Counted from the first letter of the stretch, positions 1-9,253 are shown. The stretch: 58,438 bases of DNA from Mycobacterium sp. 852002-51971_SCH5477799-a (GCF_001667145.1 NZ_LZIF01000114.1:1-58438); one strand, 5' to 3'. The notes: generated by a model not told the origin, from the letters alone. Translations and numbers: made by a program.

Positions 1-1
1 T

Positions 2-232
2 GGCTACCCCCCGCCGAACTGGGAAGGCCCGCCCCCGTCTGGTGGCTGGAATGGGCCGCCGCCTGCCGGCGGCTGGAACCAGCCCTGGCAAGGGACGCCG
101 GTTGACGCATCCTACGGACAGAACTATTACGCGCCCTTCAGCTACAACAACTTCACCGTCCTTCCGGTCTTCAACGCGGACTACGGCGGCTTTGGTTACT
201 GGTTCTTCGGCACCTGGATACCGCTGTACTGA
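2..232 (+). CDS. C-terminal fragment of a Gly/Pro/aromatic-rich protein
   Basis: The reading frame is open from the first complete codon and stops at TGA 230-232, giving the last 76 residues of a protein that begins outside the window. The visible part is low-complexity, with repeats of the type PPP-x-GGWN, followed by a Tyr/Phe/Trp-rich end (…GYWFFGTWIPLY). The ordered Pro/Gly/Trp repeat argues for a real gene rather than a chance frame. It may be a secreted or wall-associated protein, but no family can be named. A GC-rich hairpin follows at 250-278. Confidence 0.55.
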   Translation, partial: GYPPPNWEGPPPSGGWNGPPPAGGWNQPWQGTPVDASYGQNYYAPFSYNNFTVLPVFNADYGGFGYWFFGTWIPLY

Positions 233-249
233 CGGCGGCGACCGCTGAA

Positions 250-278
250 CCGGGGGCATCCATTCGGGCTGCCCCCGG
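250..278 (+). terminator. GC-rich hairpin after the truncated gene
   Basis: CCGGGGGCA and TGCCCCCGG form perfect 9-base arms around an 11-base loop, 18 bases after the stop at 232. There is no T-run, as is common in mycobacteria, so it may act as a U-less intrinsic terminator. Confidence 0.5.
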
Positions 279-456
279 GGCTCGGAAATGTTCGTAGCGC
301 ATTCAAAGCCGTGCAAAAACTTGTTTGGGTGCCGCTTCTCGAAATAAATGGCGCCGACGAGCGCAATCCGTTATTCGGGCAGTTGTGGTGTTACCTTGCG
401 CGCGAGGTCCATGGCAGCCGAATCGGATTGATCGGCCGACAATTTCAGGACGGCAA

Positions 457-834
457 ATGGATGTCCCTACACTTTCGCAAGGCGGTAGGGAAAACCCTGA
501 TGCCGACGATTGCCGGCGTCGATATCCTCAGAAACAAATGGCGACCGCGGGCCCTCAACCACAACGGTTCCTCGTCGAGTGGTACGGACCACGAACATCC
601 GCCCACTCGATAGGCGATATCGTCGATCGGCTGAATGGCCGTGCTGAATTGATGACGACTCGTGGAGCTCCGGTGCAGCTTCTGACGGCGATGACGGTGC
701 CAGACGACGATTACGCGTTCGGTGTCTTTGCTGCCGAGTCGGCCGAGCTGGTCGCGCAGGTATGCGCCGACGTCGGCACCCCCGCGGGACGGATCAGCAG
801 TGGCGTCGGTTGGACGCGGCCCCTGGATGGCTGA
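457..834 (+). CDS. Small conserved-looking hypothetical protein
   Basis: This frame encodes about 125 residues from ATG 457, which has AGGA six bases upstream. An alternative ATG at 538 gives 98 residues and may be the true start, because the N-terminal part before it is basic and unstructured-looking. From about residue 35 the sequence looks like a folded alpha/beta domain (RFLVEWYGP…VQLLTAMTVPDDDYAFGVFAAESAELVAQVC…). The beta-alpha-beta pattern resembles small ferredoxin-like DUF4242-type proteins, but this is a weak impression. It lies upstream of the LuxR-type regulator in the same direction, separated by 267 bases. Confidence 0.45.
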   Translation: MDVPTLSQGGRENPDADDCRRRYPQKQMATAGPQPQRFLVEWYGPRTSAHSIGDIVDRLNGRAELMTTRGAPVQLLTAMTVPDDDYAFGVFAAESAELVAQVCADVGTPAGRISSGVGWTRPLDG

Positions 835-1101
835 CGGGGTCGGCTCGATGGCGGCGACCACGTCTTTCCGCGGGCTGACCGGCTTCGCCGAGCAAAGTTT
901 CCCGGCCGTGCACCCATAGTTGCCGATCATTTATGTTTCAGAAATCGAGCCGTCTCAGCGAAGTTCTGCGAGAATCTCTGCAGTAGCCACCGGCCGGGCC
1001 GGACTCCACGTCTGGCAAACGAAGGAGCCGGTGTCGGGGCCGTTATCGCGACAGTCGCTGCCGTGGTGGGCCCCCGCCGTGTGATGGTGTGAAGGGTTGA
1101 T

Positions 1102-3855
1102 GTGACGGAGCGATTGGTCGGCCGGCAGGCCGAAGAGCGCGCCGTCAGCGACCTTCTTGATTCTTTGCCACATCGATCGTGCGCACTCGTCATCGAGGGC
1201 GAGGCGGGCATCGGCAAAACGGCCGTGTGGGTGGACGCGGTCCGCCGGGCTGGCGAATGCGGATATCGCGTGCTGAGCTGCCGCGCCGCCGCGGCCGAGT
1301 CGGTGCTGGCATATACGGTGCTGGCCGACCTGCTGGACGACGTCGACGACTCGGTCTGGGCTGATCTGCCGGCTCCGCAGCAGCAGGCCTTGGGCGGTGC
1401 GCTGCTAAGAGACGTCGTAGAGGTTTCCGAGATCGATCCCAGGGCGGTGGCGGCGGCGTTTGTGGCAATCATCGGCCGACTCGCCGCCGTGCGGCCTGTC
1501 TTGATCGCCATCGACGATCTTCAGTGGTCGGACGCGTCGAGCGCCAGTGTGGTGGCGTACGCAGCACGTCGCCTTCGCGCCGGCGCGGCCCTGCTGTGCA
1601 CGACGCGTACCGAAGAGGCCGCTGCGCGGTTGCAGCTGCCCGACCCCGACGACATGCGTCGCATCCGAATGCAGCCGTTGACCGTTGGCGAGTTGCATCA
1701 GGTTCTGCTGCTGCGGCTGGGACATTCCGTGGCGCGTCCTACGCTGCTACGCATTCACGAGATCGCCGCGGGCAACCCGTTTTTCGCGCTGGAATTGACT
1801 CGAGAACTGGGCGTCGAAGGACGCGCTTTCGAAACGAGTCTGCCGGGCAGCCTCAATGAATTGGTCCGCGCGAGGATCAGTCGGGTCGGCGCCGAAGACG
1901 TTCTGCTTGCCATCGCCAGCCTGCCTGATCCGACGGTGTCGATGGTGGCGCGGGCCACCGATTGCCCGCCGGATCAGGTGGTGCGATCGCTGCGGGAAGC
2001 CGAGAACCAAGCGGTGGTGGCTATCGACGGGAGCCGGCTCCGGTTTACCCACCCCCTCCTGGCGCACGGCGTCTACAGCGCAGCGGCGCCCGGTCGTCGC
2101 CGTGAAATGCACCGCCGGCTCGCCGAACTCACCGCTCAACCCGAGTTGCACGCCCGCCACCTCGCGCTCGCCGACACGTCCGGGAAGCCGGAGACCGTGG
2201 CCGCGCTGGACAGGGCCGCCGAGATTGCCCGCTGCAGGGGCGCACCCGCCGCCGCCGCCGAGCTGGTTGATCTTGCCGTCGGCCTGGCCGGTGACAACGA
2301 TCCGCGGCGCAAGATACGTTGTGCGACAGACTATTTCGTGGCAGGTGACCCGGCCCGGGCCCGGCGAATCCTCGACGCGGTCATCGCGGCGCTGCCGCCC
2401 TGCCCGACCCGCGCCGAAGCATTGCACCAGCTGGGGCTGATCGTCCTCTCCGACGACAGCTTCCTGGAAGCGGCGGACGTGCTCGAGGAGGCTGTAGACG
2501 AAAGCGGTGCCGACGCCGCCTTACGCGTGCGCATCCTGATCAGCCTGGCGTTCGCTTTGCTCAACGCGGGCCGACACGAGCATGCCTATGCGCGAGTTGA
2601 GCGGGCCGTAGCCGATGCCGAGGGTCTCGGCGCCGCCGCACTGCTCGGGCCGGCGCTGGGCATGCGGGTGATGATCGACTTCATGTGCGGCAAGGGCTTT
2701 GACGAGCCCGCGATGCAACTCGCAGTCGGGATGGAAGGCCCGGGCGCGCCAGTCCCGTTGCCGTTGCGGCCTCGTGCACAGATGAGCCTGCTGCGCGCTT
2801 GGACGGGTGAATTGTCGAGTGCCCGTGAAGAACTGGCTGAAATGGAACGGTACTGTCTCGCTCTCGGCGAGGAAGCCGAGCTGATCTTCATCGGTTTCCA
2901 TCTCACCCTCATCGACATCTGGCTCGGCAACCTCGCCAGTGCGGCGGTCATCGCCGACGCGACGATGGAACGGGCAACTCTGCTAGGCGGTGACTTCCCG
3001 ATGTTCATCGGGTTCACCCTGCGGGCCGCGGTCGCCGCACACGTCGGCCGCCTCGGTGATGCTCGAAGCGATCTACGCCAGGCGATAGCGGCCGCCCAGC
3101 GTTGCGGCTCAAGGCGTTTGGCCGAGTGGCCGGCCACGATAGCCGGATTTGTCGAGGTCTCCTCAGGGGATTATCAAGCGGCCATGAACGCGCTCGAGCC
3201 GCTGTTGCCCATGGTGGAACTCTTCCCGGAGGCGAGTGAGATCATCTCGTCGTCTTTCGTCCCCGAGGCCGTTGAGGCCATGGTCGGTCTCGGTCGATTG
3301 GACGATGCCGAGCCGCTGGTGCAAGCCTTGGAGCGCAACGGCCGCCGGCTTGACCGCGCCTGGACCCTCGCGGTCGGTATGCGCTGTCGCGCCATGCTGC
3401 AGGCTGCGCGAGGCGATGTTCCAGGCGCGATCACAAGCGTCGAGCTGGCATTGGCCGAGCACCAACGCCTCGCAATGCCGTTTGAACGCGCCCGCACTCA
3501 GCTGTTGTCCGGCCAGCTGCAGCGCCGGCGGCGCCATCGCGACGCGGCCGGTGCAGCGCTGCGAGAGGCGCGGGACACCTTTGTGCGACTCGGCACGACG
3601 GTGTGGGCCGGCCGCGCCGAATCCGAACTGGCGCGCGGCCTCTCGATCCGAGGCCGCGAGCCGGGATTGACCGTCACCGAGGAACGCGTCGCCGACCTGG
3701 CCGTCTCGGGATTGACCAATCGCGACATCGCGGCCGCCCTGTTCGTGAGCCCCAAGACCGTGGAGGTCAACCTCAGCCGCGTCTACCGCAAACTGAGCAT
3801 CCGATCGCGCGCCGAGCTTCACCGGGCGCTGCAAGCCCTGAAGGAAAACTCGTGA
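1102..3855 (+). CDS. Large LuxR-family ATP-binding transcriptional regulator (LAL/MalT type)
   Basis: The 917-residue product has an N-terminal AAA/STAND ATPase with Walker A GEAGIGKT at residues 33-40 and Walker B VLIAIDD at 133-139, followed by QWSD. A long helical, TPR-like middle region follows. The last ~62 residues (856-917) form a LuxR helix-turn-helix (LTVTEERVADLAVSGLTNRDIA… then SPKTVEVNLSRVYRKL). The size and domain order are typical of LAL regulators, which couple ligand and ATP binding to transcription activation. GTG 1102 is chosen because GAAGGG lies just upstream and LVGRQAE is the usual family N-terminus. Its ligand and targets are unknown. I do not recall this gene next to kshB in M. 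tuberculosis. Confidence 0.88.
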   Translation: MTERLVGRQAEERAVSDLLDSLPHRSCALVIEGEAGIGKTAVWVDAVRRAGECGYRVLSCRAAAAESVLAYTVLADLLDDVDDSVWADLPAPQQQALGGALLRDVVEVSEIDPRAVAAAFVAIIGRLAAVRPVLIAIDDLQWSDASSASVVAYAARRLRAGAALLCTTRTEEAAARLQLPDPDDMRRIRMQPLTVGELHQVLLLRLGHSVARPTLLRIHEIAAGNPFFALELTRELGVEGRAFETSLPGSLNELVRARISRVGAEDVLLAIASLPDPTVSMVARATDCPPDQVVRSLREAENQAVVAIDGSRLRFTHPLLAHGVYSAAAPGRRREMHRRLAELTAQPELHARHLALADTSGKPETVAALDRAAEIARCRGAPAAAAELVDLAVGLAGDNDPRRKIRCATDYFVAGDPARARRILDAVIAALPPCPTRAEALHQLGLIVLSDDSFLEAADVLEEAVDESGADAALRVRILISLAFALLNAGRHEHAYARVERAVADAEGLGAAALLGPALGMRVMIDFMCGKGFDEPAMQLAVGMEGPGAPVPLPLRPRAQMSLLRAWTGELSSAREELAEMERYCLALGEEAELIFIGFHLTLIDIWLGNLASAAVIADATMERATLLGGDFPMFIGFTLRAAVAAHVGRLGDARSDLRQAIAAAQRCGSRRLAEWPATIAGFVEVSSGDYQAAMNALEPLLPMVELFPEASEIISSSFVPEAVEAMVGLGRLDDAEPLVQALERNGRRLDRAWTLAVGMRCRAMLQAARGDVPGAITSVELALAEHQRLAMPFERARTQLLSGQLQRRRRHRDAAGAALREARDTFVRLGTTVWAGRAESELARGLSIRGREPGLTVTEERVADLAVSGLTNRDIAAALFVSPKTVEVNLSRVYRKLSIRSRAELHRALQALKENS

Positions 3856-3881
3856 TCTGATCCGCTGTGACGTCCGGCGTT

Positions 3882-4415
3882 TCAGGAGAACGTGGTGACC
3901 GCGCAGGTGCTCGGGGACGTGATGTTGACCCCGGAGTAGACCACCTGGATGTGGGTGCAGGCGATGACGTTGTTGTCGGTCTTGGGCTGGCCCGTCTGCC
4001 AGTCGGTGGAGTCGATGCGCCCGTGCGTCTGATACTTGTCCGGCGGGCCCTCACCCATGTAGATGGTGGTGATCTCGTCGGAACCCATCGACTTGTGCAC
4101 CCGCTCGTACTGGCCGTCGGCATGCGCGTCGAGATAGGCCAGCCGGTTGGAGGACCGGATCTCGGTGGTTTGCCGCGCCCACAGGCCGGGCGGGAACCCG
4201 GTGACCCCGTCGGGCGTGAGCATGTCCGCGCCGGCCGTGAAGTCGCAGTGGCCATCGGCTTTGAAGCAATTCAGGATGGCGCGCGTCTCCAGCTGATTGG
4301 GCCCGTCCAGCGGGAACAGCGTGGTGGCGGTGTTGCTCGCCGCCGCGCACACCCCGGCCGGCAGAAACATCGGCATCAGCGCGACGACTGCGAATCCCGA
4401 TACCAGCCGCATCAT
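3882..4415 (-). CDS. Secreted protein of the Rv3572 type
   Basis: The 177-residue product starts with a classical signal peptide (two Met, Arg, then a hydrophobic stretch ending near AGVCAAA at about residues 20-26). The mature part has Cys residues at about 50, 57, 128 and 141 region, compatible with disulfides, and many Thr/Asp/Gly residues. Length and position beside kshB match Rv3572, a conserved mycobacterial protein of unknown function. It lies 46 bases downstream of kshB on the same strand and may be cotranscribed. GGAAGGGAAG precedes the ATG pair. It is convergent with the LuxR-type gene, leaving 26 bases between them. Function is unknown. Confidence 0.75.
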   Translation of the reverse strand: MMRLVSGFAVVALMPMFLPAGVCAAASNTATTLFPLDGPNQLETRAILNCFKADGHCDFTAGADMLTPDGVTGFPPGLWARQTTEIRSSNRLAYLDAHADGQYERVHKSMGSDEITTIYMGEGPPDKYQTHGRIDSTDWQTGQPKTDNNVIACTHIQVVYSGVNITSPSTCAVTTFS

Positions 4416-4461
4416 CGATGCTTCCCTTCCCTGTGACCCAAGGGTGAACTTAACCCGGCGA

Positions 4462-5556
4462 CTACTCGTCGTAGGTGACTTCTACCGAATCAGATTCAGG
4501 GTGGGATTGACAGGCCAGGATCAAGCCCTCGTCCAGATCCTGCTGCTCGAGTACGTCGTTGACCTCCATGCTGATGTTGCCGCTGCGCAGCGTGCACGCA
4601 CACGCGCCGCAATGGCCCTCGCGGCAGGAGAAGGGCGCATCGAGGCCCTTGGCCAGCAGCACGTCGAGCAACTTGGCGTTGCGTGGCCACGACACGGTGT
4701 GGGTTTCGCCGTCCAGCTCGACCACTGCCGTCGCCGGCGGCTCGTCACCTTCGGCGGTGTCCTCGATGCGCACCGCCGCGAACGGATCCGAGTCCAGCGA
4801 CTTGAAGATCTCGATATGTATCTGCGCCGCAGGCACTTTCAGCCCTTCCAGGGCCTGTCTCGCCGAATCCATGAAGGCGCCCGGGCCGCAGATGAATACC
4901 GGCCGATCCGTGTAGGGGGCGGCCAGCCTGGCCAGCGCGGCCACGCTGGGCAGGCCCTGCAGCGATTCCAGCCAGTGCAGAACCGTGAGCCGGTCGGGAT
5001 ATTTGGCCGACAGCTCGCGCAGGGCGTCGGAGAAGATCACCGAACGGTCGTCGCGGTTGGCGTAGACCAGCGTCACCTGCCCGCTGCCCTCGGCCAGGGC
5101 CGACTTGCAGATCGACATGATCGGGGTGATGCCGCTGCCCGCGGCCATCAGCAGGAAGTCATCGCCCAGCGTTTTGGGAACGAAGTTGCCCGACGGGGCC
5201 AACACGTGAATCCGCATGCCCTTGTGCGCGTGGTCGCACAACCAGTTGGACGCGTAGCCGTCCGCGGTTCGTTTGACCGTGACCGTCAGGGCGTCGTCGG
5301 TGAACGGCGAGCTGCACAACGAATAGCAACGCGCCACCGACCCGGTGCGCTCACTGGGAATGCGCAGCGTCAAGAACTGGCCCGGCGCGTACCGCAGCCG
5401 CTCGGGCGGCACGTCGGGGTCGCCCGCCTCGTCCGGCACCGCGAACACCAACGACCGCGCATCGTCGGTCTCGGCGATGACCTCGGCGACCTGCAGTTCA
5501 AGGACGTGGTCACCCAGTGGCTCGTCGGGTGCTTGGTCCAGATCCGCCTCGGTCAA
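4462..5556 (-). CDS. kshB: 3-ketosteroid 9-alpha-hydroxylase, reductase subunit KshB
   Basis: KshB passes electrons from NADH through FAD and a plant-type 2Fe-2S cluster to the Rieske oxygenase KshA, which hydroxylates C9 of the steroid nucleus so that ring B can open. The 364-residue protein has the FAD motif RCYSLCSS, the nucleotide motif GSGITP, CGPG near the end of the reductase part, and a C-terminal ferredoxin domain with cysteine spacing CREGHCGACAC plus a distal Cys in LACQS. TTG 5556 is chosen as start: GGAAGGGA lies upstream and the N-terminus then matches the ~358-residue homologue. An upstream in-frame ATG at 5646 would add 30 unlikely residues and run through a KstR box. Divergent from hsaA. 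Confidence 0.93.
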   Translation of the reverse strand: MTEADLDQAPDEPLGDHVLELQVAEVIAETDDARSLVFAVPDEAGDPDVPPERLRYAPGQFLTLRIPSERTGSVARCYSLCSSPFTDDALTVTVKRTADGYASNWLCDHAHKGMRIHVLAPSGNFVPKTLGDDFLLMAAGSGITPIMSICKSALAEGSGQVTLVYANRDDRSVIFSDALRELSAKYPDRLTVLHWLESLQGLPSVAALARLAAPYTDRPVFICGPGAFMDSARQALEGLKVPAAQIHIEIFKSLDSDPFAAVRIEDTAEGDEPPATAVVELDGETHTVSWPRNAKLLDVLLAKGLDAPFSCREGHCGACACTLRSGNISMEVNDVLEQQDLDEGLILACQSHPESDSVEVTYDE

Positions 5557-5582
5557 GGCCCGTCCCTTCCTTTCGTTGCAAC

Positions 5583-5596
5583 TAGAACATGTTACA
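5583..5596. promoter_or_regulatory. KstR box, kshB side
   Basis: TAGAACATGTTACA fits the KstR operator consensus TnnAACnnGTTnnA. It lies 27 bases upstream of the kshB TTG and probably represses kshB until a cholesterol CoA-thioester is present. Confidence 0.85.
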
Positions 5597-5650
5597 GAAA
5601 AGCGGATTCGTATCGCTACCAGCCGCAGGAATACCCTGCTCGACACAAAT

Positions 5651-5664
5651 CGGAACGTGTTCTA
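5651..5664. promoter_or_regulatory. KstR-like box, hsaA side
   Basis: CGGAACGTGTTCTA keeps the AAC-N2-GTT core and one perfect outer half. It is 51 bases upstream of the hsaA GTG and 68 bases from the first box, so each arm of the divergent promoter has its own operator. Confidence 0.7.
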
Positions 5665-5714
5665 GTCTCTGGTGTAAGTCCGCTGAGTAAGTCTGGCGCA
5701 GGAGGCAAACGTAA

Positions 5715-6899
5715 GTGACGTCCATTCAACAGCGTGATGCGCAGTCGGTTTTGGCTGGCATCGATGATCTGCTCCCGCAGATACGCGAACGCGCTCAGGC
5801 GACGGAGGACCTGCGGCGGCTGCCCGACGAGACCGTCCAGGATCTGCAGGACGTGGGCTTCTTCACCCTGTTGCAACCCGAGCAGTGGGGCGGGTTGCAG
5901 TGCGACCCGACGCTGTTCTACGAGGCGGTGCGGCGGCTGGCCAGCGCGTGTGGTTCCACCGGCTGGGTGAGCTCGATCATCGGCGTGCACAACTGGCACC
6001 TGGCGCTGTTCGACCAGGACGCGCAGGTGGAGGTCTGGGGCGAGGACCCAAAGACCCGGGTCTCGTCGTCGTATGCGCCGATGGGCGCGGGCGTGGTGAC
6101 CGACGGCGGCTACCTGGTCAACGGCGCGTGGAACTGGTCCTCGGGTTGTGACCACGCCACGTGGGCGTTCCTCGGCGGTCCGGTGATCAAGGACGGCCGT
6201 CCGGTCGACTTCGGCTCTTTCCTGATCCCGCGCAGCGAGTACCGCATCGACGACGTGTGGCATGTCGTCGGCCTGCGCGGCACGGGCAGCAACACCGTGG
6301 TCGTCAAGGACGTCTTCGTGCCGCGGCACCGGTTCCTGTCCTACAAGGCGATGAACGACGGCACCGCGGGCGGGTATGAGACCAACTCCGCCCCGGTCTA
6401 CAAGATGCCTTGGGGCACAATGCACCCCACCACGATCTCGGCACCGATCGTCGGCATGGCCTACGGGGCGTACGACGCGCACGTCGAGCACCAGGGCAAG
6501 CGGGTGCGCGCGGCGTTCGCCGGTGAGAAGGCCAAGGACGACCCGTTCGCCAAGGTCCGCATCGCCGAAGCGGCCAGCGACATCGACGCGGCGTGGCGCC
6601 AGCTGAGCGGCAACGTTGCCGACGAGTACGCGCTGCTGTCGGCCGGCAAGGAGATCCCCTTCGAGCTGCGTGCCCGCGCGCGCCGCGACCAGGTGCGCGC
6701 CACCGGCCGCGCGATCGCCTCCATCGACCGGCTGTTCGAGGCTTCCGGCGCCACGGCCCTGGGCAATGACCAACCGGTGCAACGGTTTTGGCGTGACGCA
6801 CATGCCGGCCGGGTGCACGCGGCCAACGACCCCGAGCGGGCCTACCAGATCTTCGGGAACAACGAGTTCGGGTTGCCGCCCGGCGACACCATGGTCTGA
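5715..6899 (+). CDS. hsaA: 3-HSA hydroxylase, oxygenase subunit HsaA
   Basis: HsaA is a flavin-dependent monooxygenase that converts the seco-steroid 3-HSA to the catechol 3,4-DHSA using FMNH2 from HsaB. The 394-residue protein has the acyl-CoA-dehydrogenase fold of class D flavin monooxygenases (GSTGWVSSIIGVHNWHLALF near residue 80 onward, GAWNWSSGCDHATW near 137, and C-terminal FGNNEFGLPPGDTMV). GTG 5715 has a strong AGGAGG. It is the first gene of hsaA-hsaD-hsaC-hsaB, the same order as Rv3570c-Rv3567c, and sits under the KstR box at 5651. Confidence 0.95.
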   Translation: MTSIQQRDAQSVLAGIDDLLPQIRERAQATEDLRRLPDETVQDLQDVGFFTLLQPEQWGGLQCDPTLFYEAVRRLASACGSTGWVSSIIGVHNWHLALFDQDAQVEVWGEDPKTRVSSSYAPMGAGVVTDGGYLVNGAWNWSSGCDHATWAFLGGPVIKDGRPVDFGSFLIPRSEYRIDDVWHVVGLRGTGSNTVVVKDVFVPRHRFLSYKAMNDGTAGGYETNSAPVYKMPWGTMHPTTISAPIVGMAYGAYDAHVEHQGKRVRAAFAGEKAKDDPFAKVRIAEAASDIDAAWRQLSGNVADEYALLSAGKEIPFELRARARRDQVRATGRAIASIDRLFEASGATALGNDQPVQRFWRDAHAGRVHAANDPERAYQIFGNNEFGLPPGDTMV

Positions 6900-7777
6900 T
6901 GACCTCGGCAACCGAAGAAATCACCTTCGAGTCCACTTCGCGCTTCGCGGAGGTCGACGTCGACGGTCCGCTGAAACTGCACTACCACGAGGCCGGAGTC
7001 GGCAACGAGCAGACGGTGGTGCTGCTGCACGGCGGCGGCCCGGGCGCGGCGAGCTGGACGAACTTCTCCCGCAACATCGGAGTGCTGGCGAAGCAGTTTC
7101 ACGTGCTGGCGGTCGACCAGCCCGGGTACGGCCACTCCGACAAGCGCGCCGAGCACGGGCAGTTCAACCACTACGCGGCACGGGCGCTGGCGGGTCTGTT
7201 CGACCAGCTGGGTCTGGGACGCGTTCCGCTGGTGGGGAATTCACTCGGCGGCGGCACCGCGGTGCGCTTCGCGCTGGACTACCCGGACCGGGCCGGACGC
7301 CTGGTGCTGATGGGGCCGGGTGGGGTGAGCGTGAACCTGTTTGCGCCCGACCCGACCGAGGGCGTCAAACGGCTGGGCAAGTTCTCCGCCGAGCCCACCC
7401 GCGAAAACCTCGAGGCGTTCCTGCGGGTGATGGTCTACGACCAGAAACTGATCACCCCGGAGTTGATCGACCAGCGTTTCGAGTTGGCCAGCACGCCTGA
7501 ATCGCTGACGGCGACCCGCGCGATGGGAATGTCGTTCGCCGGAGCGGATTTCGAGCTCGGCATGATGTGGCGCGAGGTGCATCGGCTGCGTCAGCCGGTG
7601 CTGCTGATCTGGGGCCGCGAGGATCGGGTCAACCCGCTCGACGGCGCACTGGTCGCATTGAAAACCATTCCGCGTGCACAGCTTCACGTTTTCGGGCAAT
7701 GTGGGCACTGGGCGCAGGTGGAGAAGTTCGACGAGTTCAACAAGCTCACCATCGATTTCCTGGGAGGTGCGCGATGA
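6899..7777 (+). CDS. hsaD: Meta-cleavage product hydrolase HsaD
   Basis: HsaD hydrolyses the ring-cleavage product 4,9-DSHA to HIP (the C/D-ring propionate) and 2-hydroxyhexa-2,4-dienoate. The 292-residue alpha/beta hydrolase shows the oxyanion motif HGGGPG (44-49), nucleophile Ser115 in GNSLGG, Asp242 in GREDR and His270 in CGHW, one position later than in the M. tuberculosis enzyme. ATG 6899 overlaps the hsaA stop (TGATG), implying translational coupling. Confidence 0.95.
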   Translation: MTSATEEITFESTSRFAEVDVDGPLKLHYHEAGVGNEQTVVLLHGGGPGAASWTNFSRNIGVLAKQFHVLAVDQPGYGHSDKRAEHGQFNHYAARALAGLFDQLGLGRVPLVGNSLGGGTAVRFALDYPDRAGRLVLMGPGGVSVNLFAPDPTEGVKRLGKFSAEPTRENLEAFLRVMVYDQKLITPELIDQRFELASTPESLTATRAMGMSFAGADFELGMMWREVHRLRQPVLLIWGREDRVNPLDGALVALKTIPRAQLHVFGQCGHWAQVEKFDEFNKLTIDFLGGAR

Positions 7778-8676
7778 GCATCCGCTCTCTGGGCTATCTG
7801 CGTATCGAGGCCACCGACATGGCGGCCTGGCGCGACTACGGTCTGAAGGTCCTCGGCATGGTCGAGGGCAAGGGCGCGACCGAAGATGCGCTGTATCTGC
7901 GGATGGACGACTTTCCAGCCCGGCTGGTGATCGTGCCCGGGCAGCAGGACCGGCTCATCGAGGCCGGCTGGGAATGCGCGAATGCCGCGGGCCTGCAAGA
8001 GATCCGGAGCCGGCTCGACGTCGAGGGCACTCCGTACAAGGAGGCCACCGCGGCCGAACTGGCCGATCGCCGGGTCGACGAGATGATCCGGTTCTCCGAT
8101 CCGTCCGGCAACTGCCTGGAGGTCTTTCACGGCGCCGCCCTCGAACACCGCCGGGTGGTCAGCCCGTACGGGCACAAGTTCGTCACCGCCGAGCAGGGCC
8201 TGGGCCACGTGGTGCTGACCACTCGCGACGACGAAGAGACCCTGCACTTCTACCGCGACGTGCTGGACTTCAAGCTGCGGGACTCGATGCGGTTACCGCC
8301 GCAGGTGGTCGGCCGACCGGCCGATGGCCCGCCGGCCTGGCTGCGCTTCCTGGGCTGCAACCCGCGTCACCACAGCCTGGCCTTCATGCCCGGGCAGACC
8401 CCGAGCGGCATCGTGCACCTGATGGTCGAGGTCGAACAGGCCGACGACGTGGGCCTGTGCCTGGATCGGGCACTACGCCGCAAGGTGCCGATGTCGGCGA
8501 CGCTGGGCCGCCACGTCAACGACCTGATGCTGTCCTTCTACATGAAGACGCCCAGCGGGTTCGACATCGAATTCGGCTGCGAGGGAAGGCAAGTCGAAGA
8601 CAGCGATTGGATCGCCCGGGAGAGCACCGCGATCAGCCTGTGGGGCCACGACTTCAGCGTCGGCTTCAAGGGCTGA
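7774..8676 (+). CDS. hsaC: 3,4-DHSA extradiol dioxygenase HsaC
   Basis: HsaC cleaves the catechol ring of 3,4-DHSA between C4 and C5 with Fe(II). The 300-residue protein has two VOC-type domains. The iron ligands are visible as His145 (GLGH), His215 (IVHLM) and Glu266 (FDIEFGC), the same numbering as in M. tuberculosis HsaC. The start at ATG 7774 overlaps the hsaD end by four bases (ATGA) and has GGGAGG upstream. An upstream in-frame start at 7567 would overlap most of hsaD's end and was not used. Confidence 0.95.
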   Translation: MSIRSLGYLRIEATDMAAWRDYGLKVLGMVEGKGATEDALYLRMDDFPARLVIVPGQQDRLIEAGWECANAAGLQEIRSRLDVEGTPYKEATAAELADRRVDEMIRFSDPSGNCLEVFHGAALEHRRVVSPYGHKFVTAEQGLGHVVLTTRDDEETLHFYRDVLDFKLRDSMRLPPQVVGRPADGPPAWLRFLGCNPRHHSLAFMPGQTPSGIVHLMVEVEQADDVGLCLDRALRRKVPMSATLGRHVNDLMLSFYMKTPSGFDIEFGCEGRQVEDSDWIARESTAISLWGHDFSVGFKG

Positions 8677-8686
8677 ATCCCAGGCC

Positions 8687-9253
8687 ATGACTGCCGCGCC
8701 GATCGACCCGCGCACGTTCCGCAGCGTGCTCGGCCAGTTCTGCACCGGGATCACCATCATCACCACCGTGCACGACGACGTCCCGGTCGGCTTCGCCTGT
8801 CAGTCCTTCGCGGCGCTATCGCTGGATCCGCCGCTGGTGCTGTTCTGCCCCACCAAGGTGTCGCGTTCGTGGAGGGCCATCGAGGCCAGCGGCCGGTTCT
8901 GCGTCAACATGCTGACCGAGCAGCAGAAGCACGTCTCGGCCCGCTTCGGCTCCAAGGAGCCGGACAAGTTCGCCGGGATCGACTGGCACCCTTCCGAACT
9001 CGGTTCCCCGATCATCGACAATTCGCTGGCCTACATCGACTGCACGGTTGCCTCCGCGCACGACGGGGGCGATCACTTCGTTGTTTTCGGTGCCGTGCAA
9101 TCACTTTCGGAGGCGCCTAAGATCAAGCCGCGGCCGCTGCTGTTCTACCGCGGCGAATACACCGGCATCGAGCCGGACAAGACGACGCCGGCACAATGGC
9201 GCGATGACCTGGAGGCGTTCCTGACCACCACCACCCAAGACACTTGGTTGTAG
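8687..9253 (+). CDS. hsaB: Flavin reductase HsaB
   Basis: HsaB is the NADH-dependent FMN reductase partner of HsaA. The 188-residue protein has the flavin-reductase-like split-barrel motifs: TGITIITT near residues 20-27, GFACQSFAALSLDPPLVLF near 37-55, and VNMLTEQQ. It ends the hsaADCB operon ten bases after hsaC. It is convergent with the membrane coiled-coil gene, with only six bases between stops. Confidence 0.93.
   Translation: MTAAPIDPRTFRSVLGQFCTGITIITTVHDDVPVGFACQSFAALSLDPPLVLFCPTKVSRSWRAIEASGRFCVNMLTEQQKHVSARFGSKEPDKFAGIDWHPSELGSPIIDNSLAYIDCTVASAHDGGDHFVVFGAVQSLSEAPKIKPRPLLFYRGEYTGIEPDKTTPAQWRDDLEAFLTTTTQDTWL

Noticed and set aside
445..930. Minus-strand reading frame opposite the small unknown gene
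   Set aside because: It lacks a ribosome site and folded-domain pattern; the plus frame shows the better alternating hydrophobic pattern.
4297..5718. Long plus-strand reading frame over kshB
   Set aside because: It is the antisense shadow of kshB in high-GC DNA; the composition is Arg/Gln/Gly-rich with no domain pattern.
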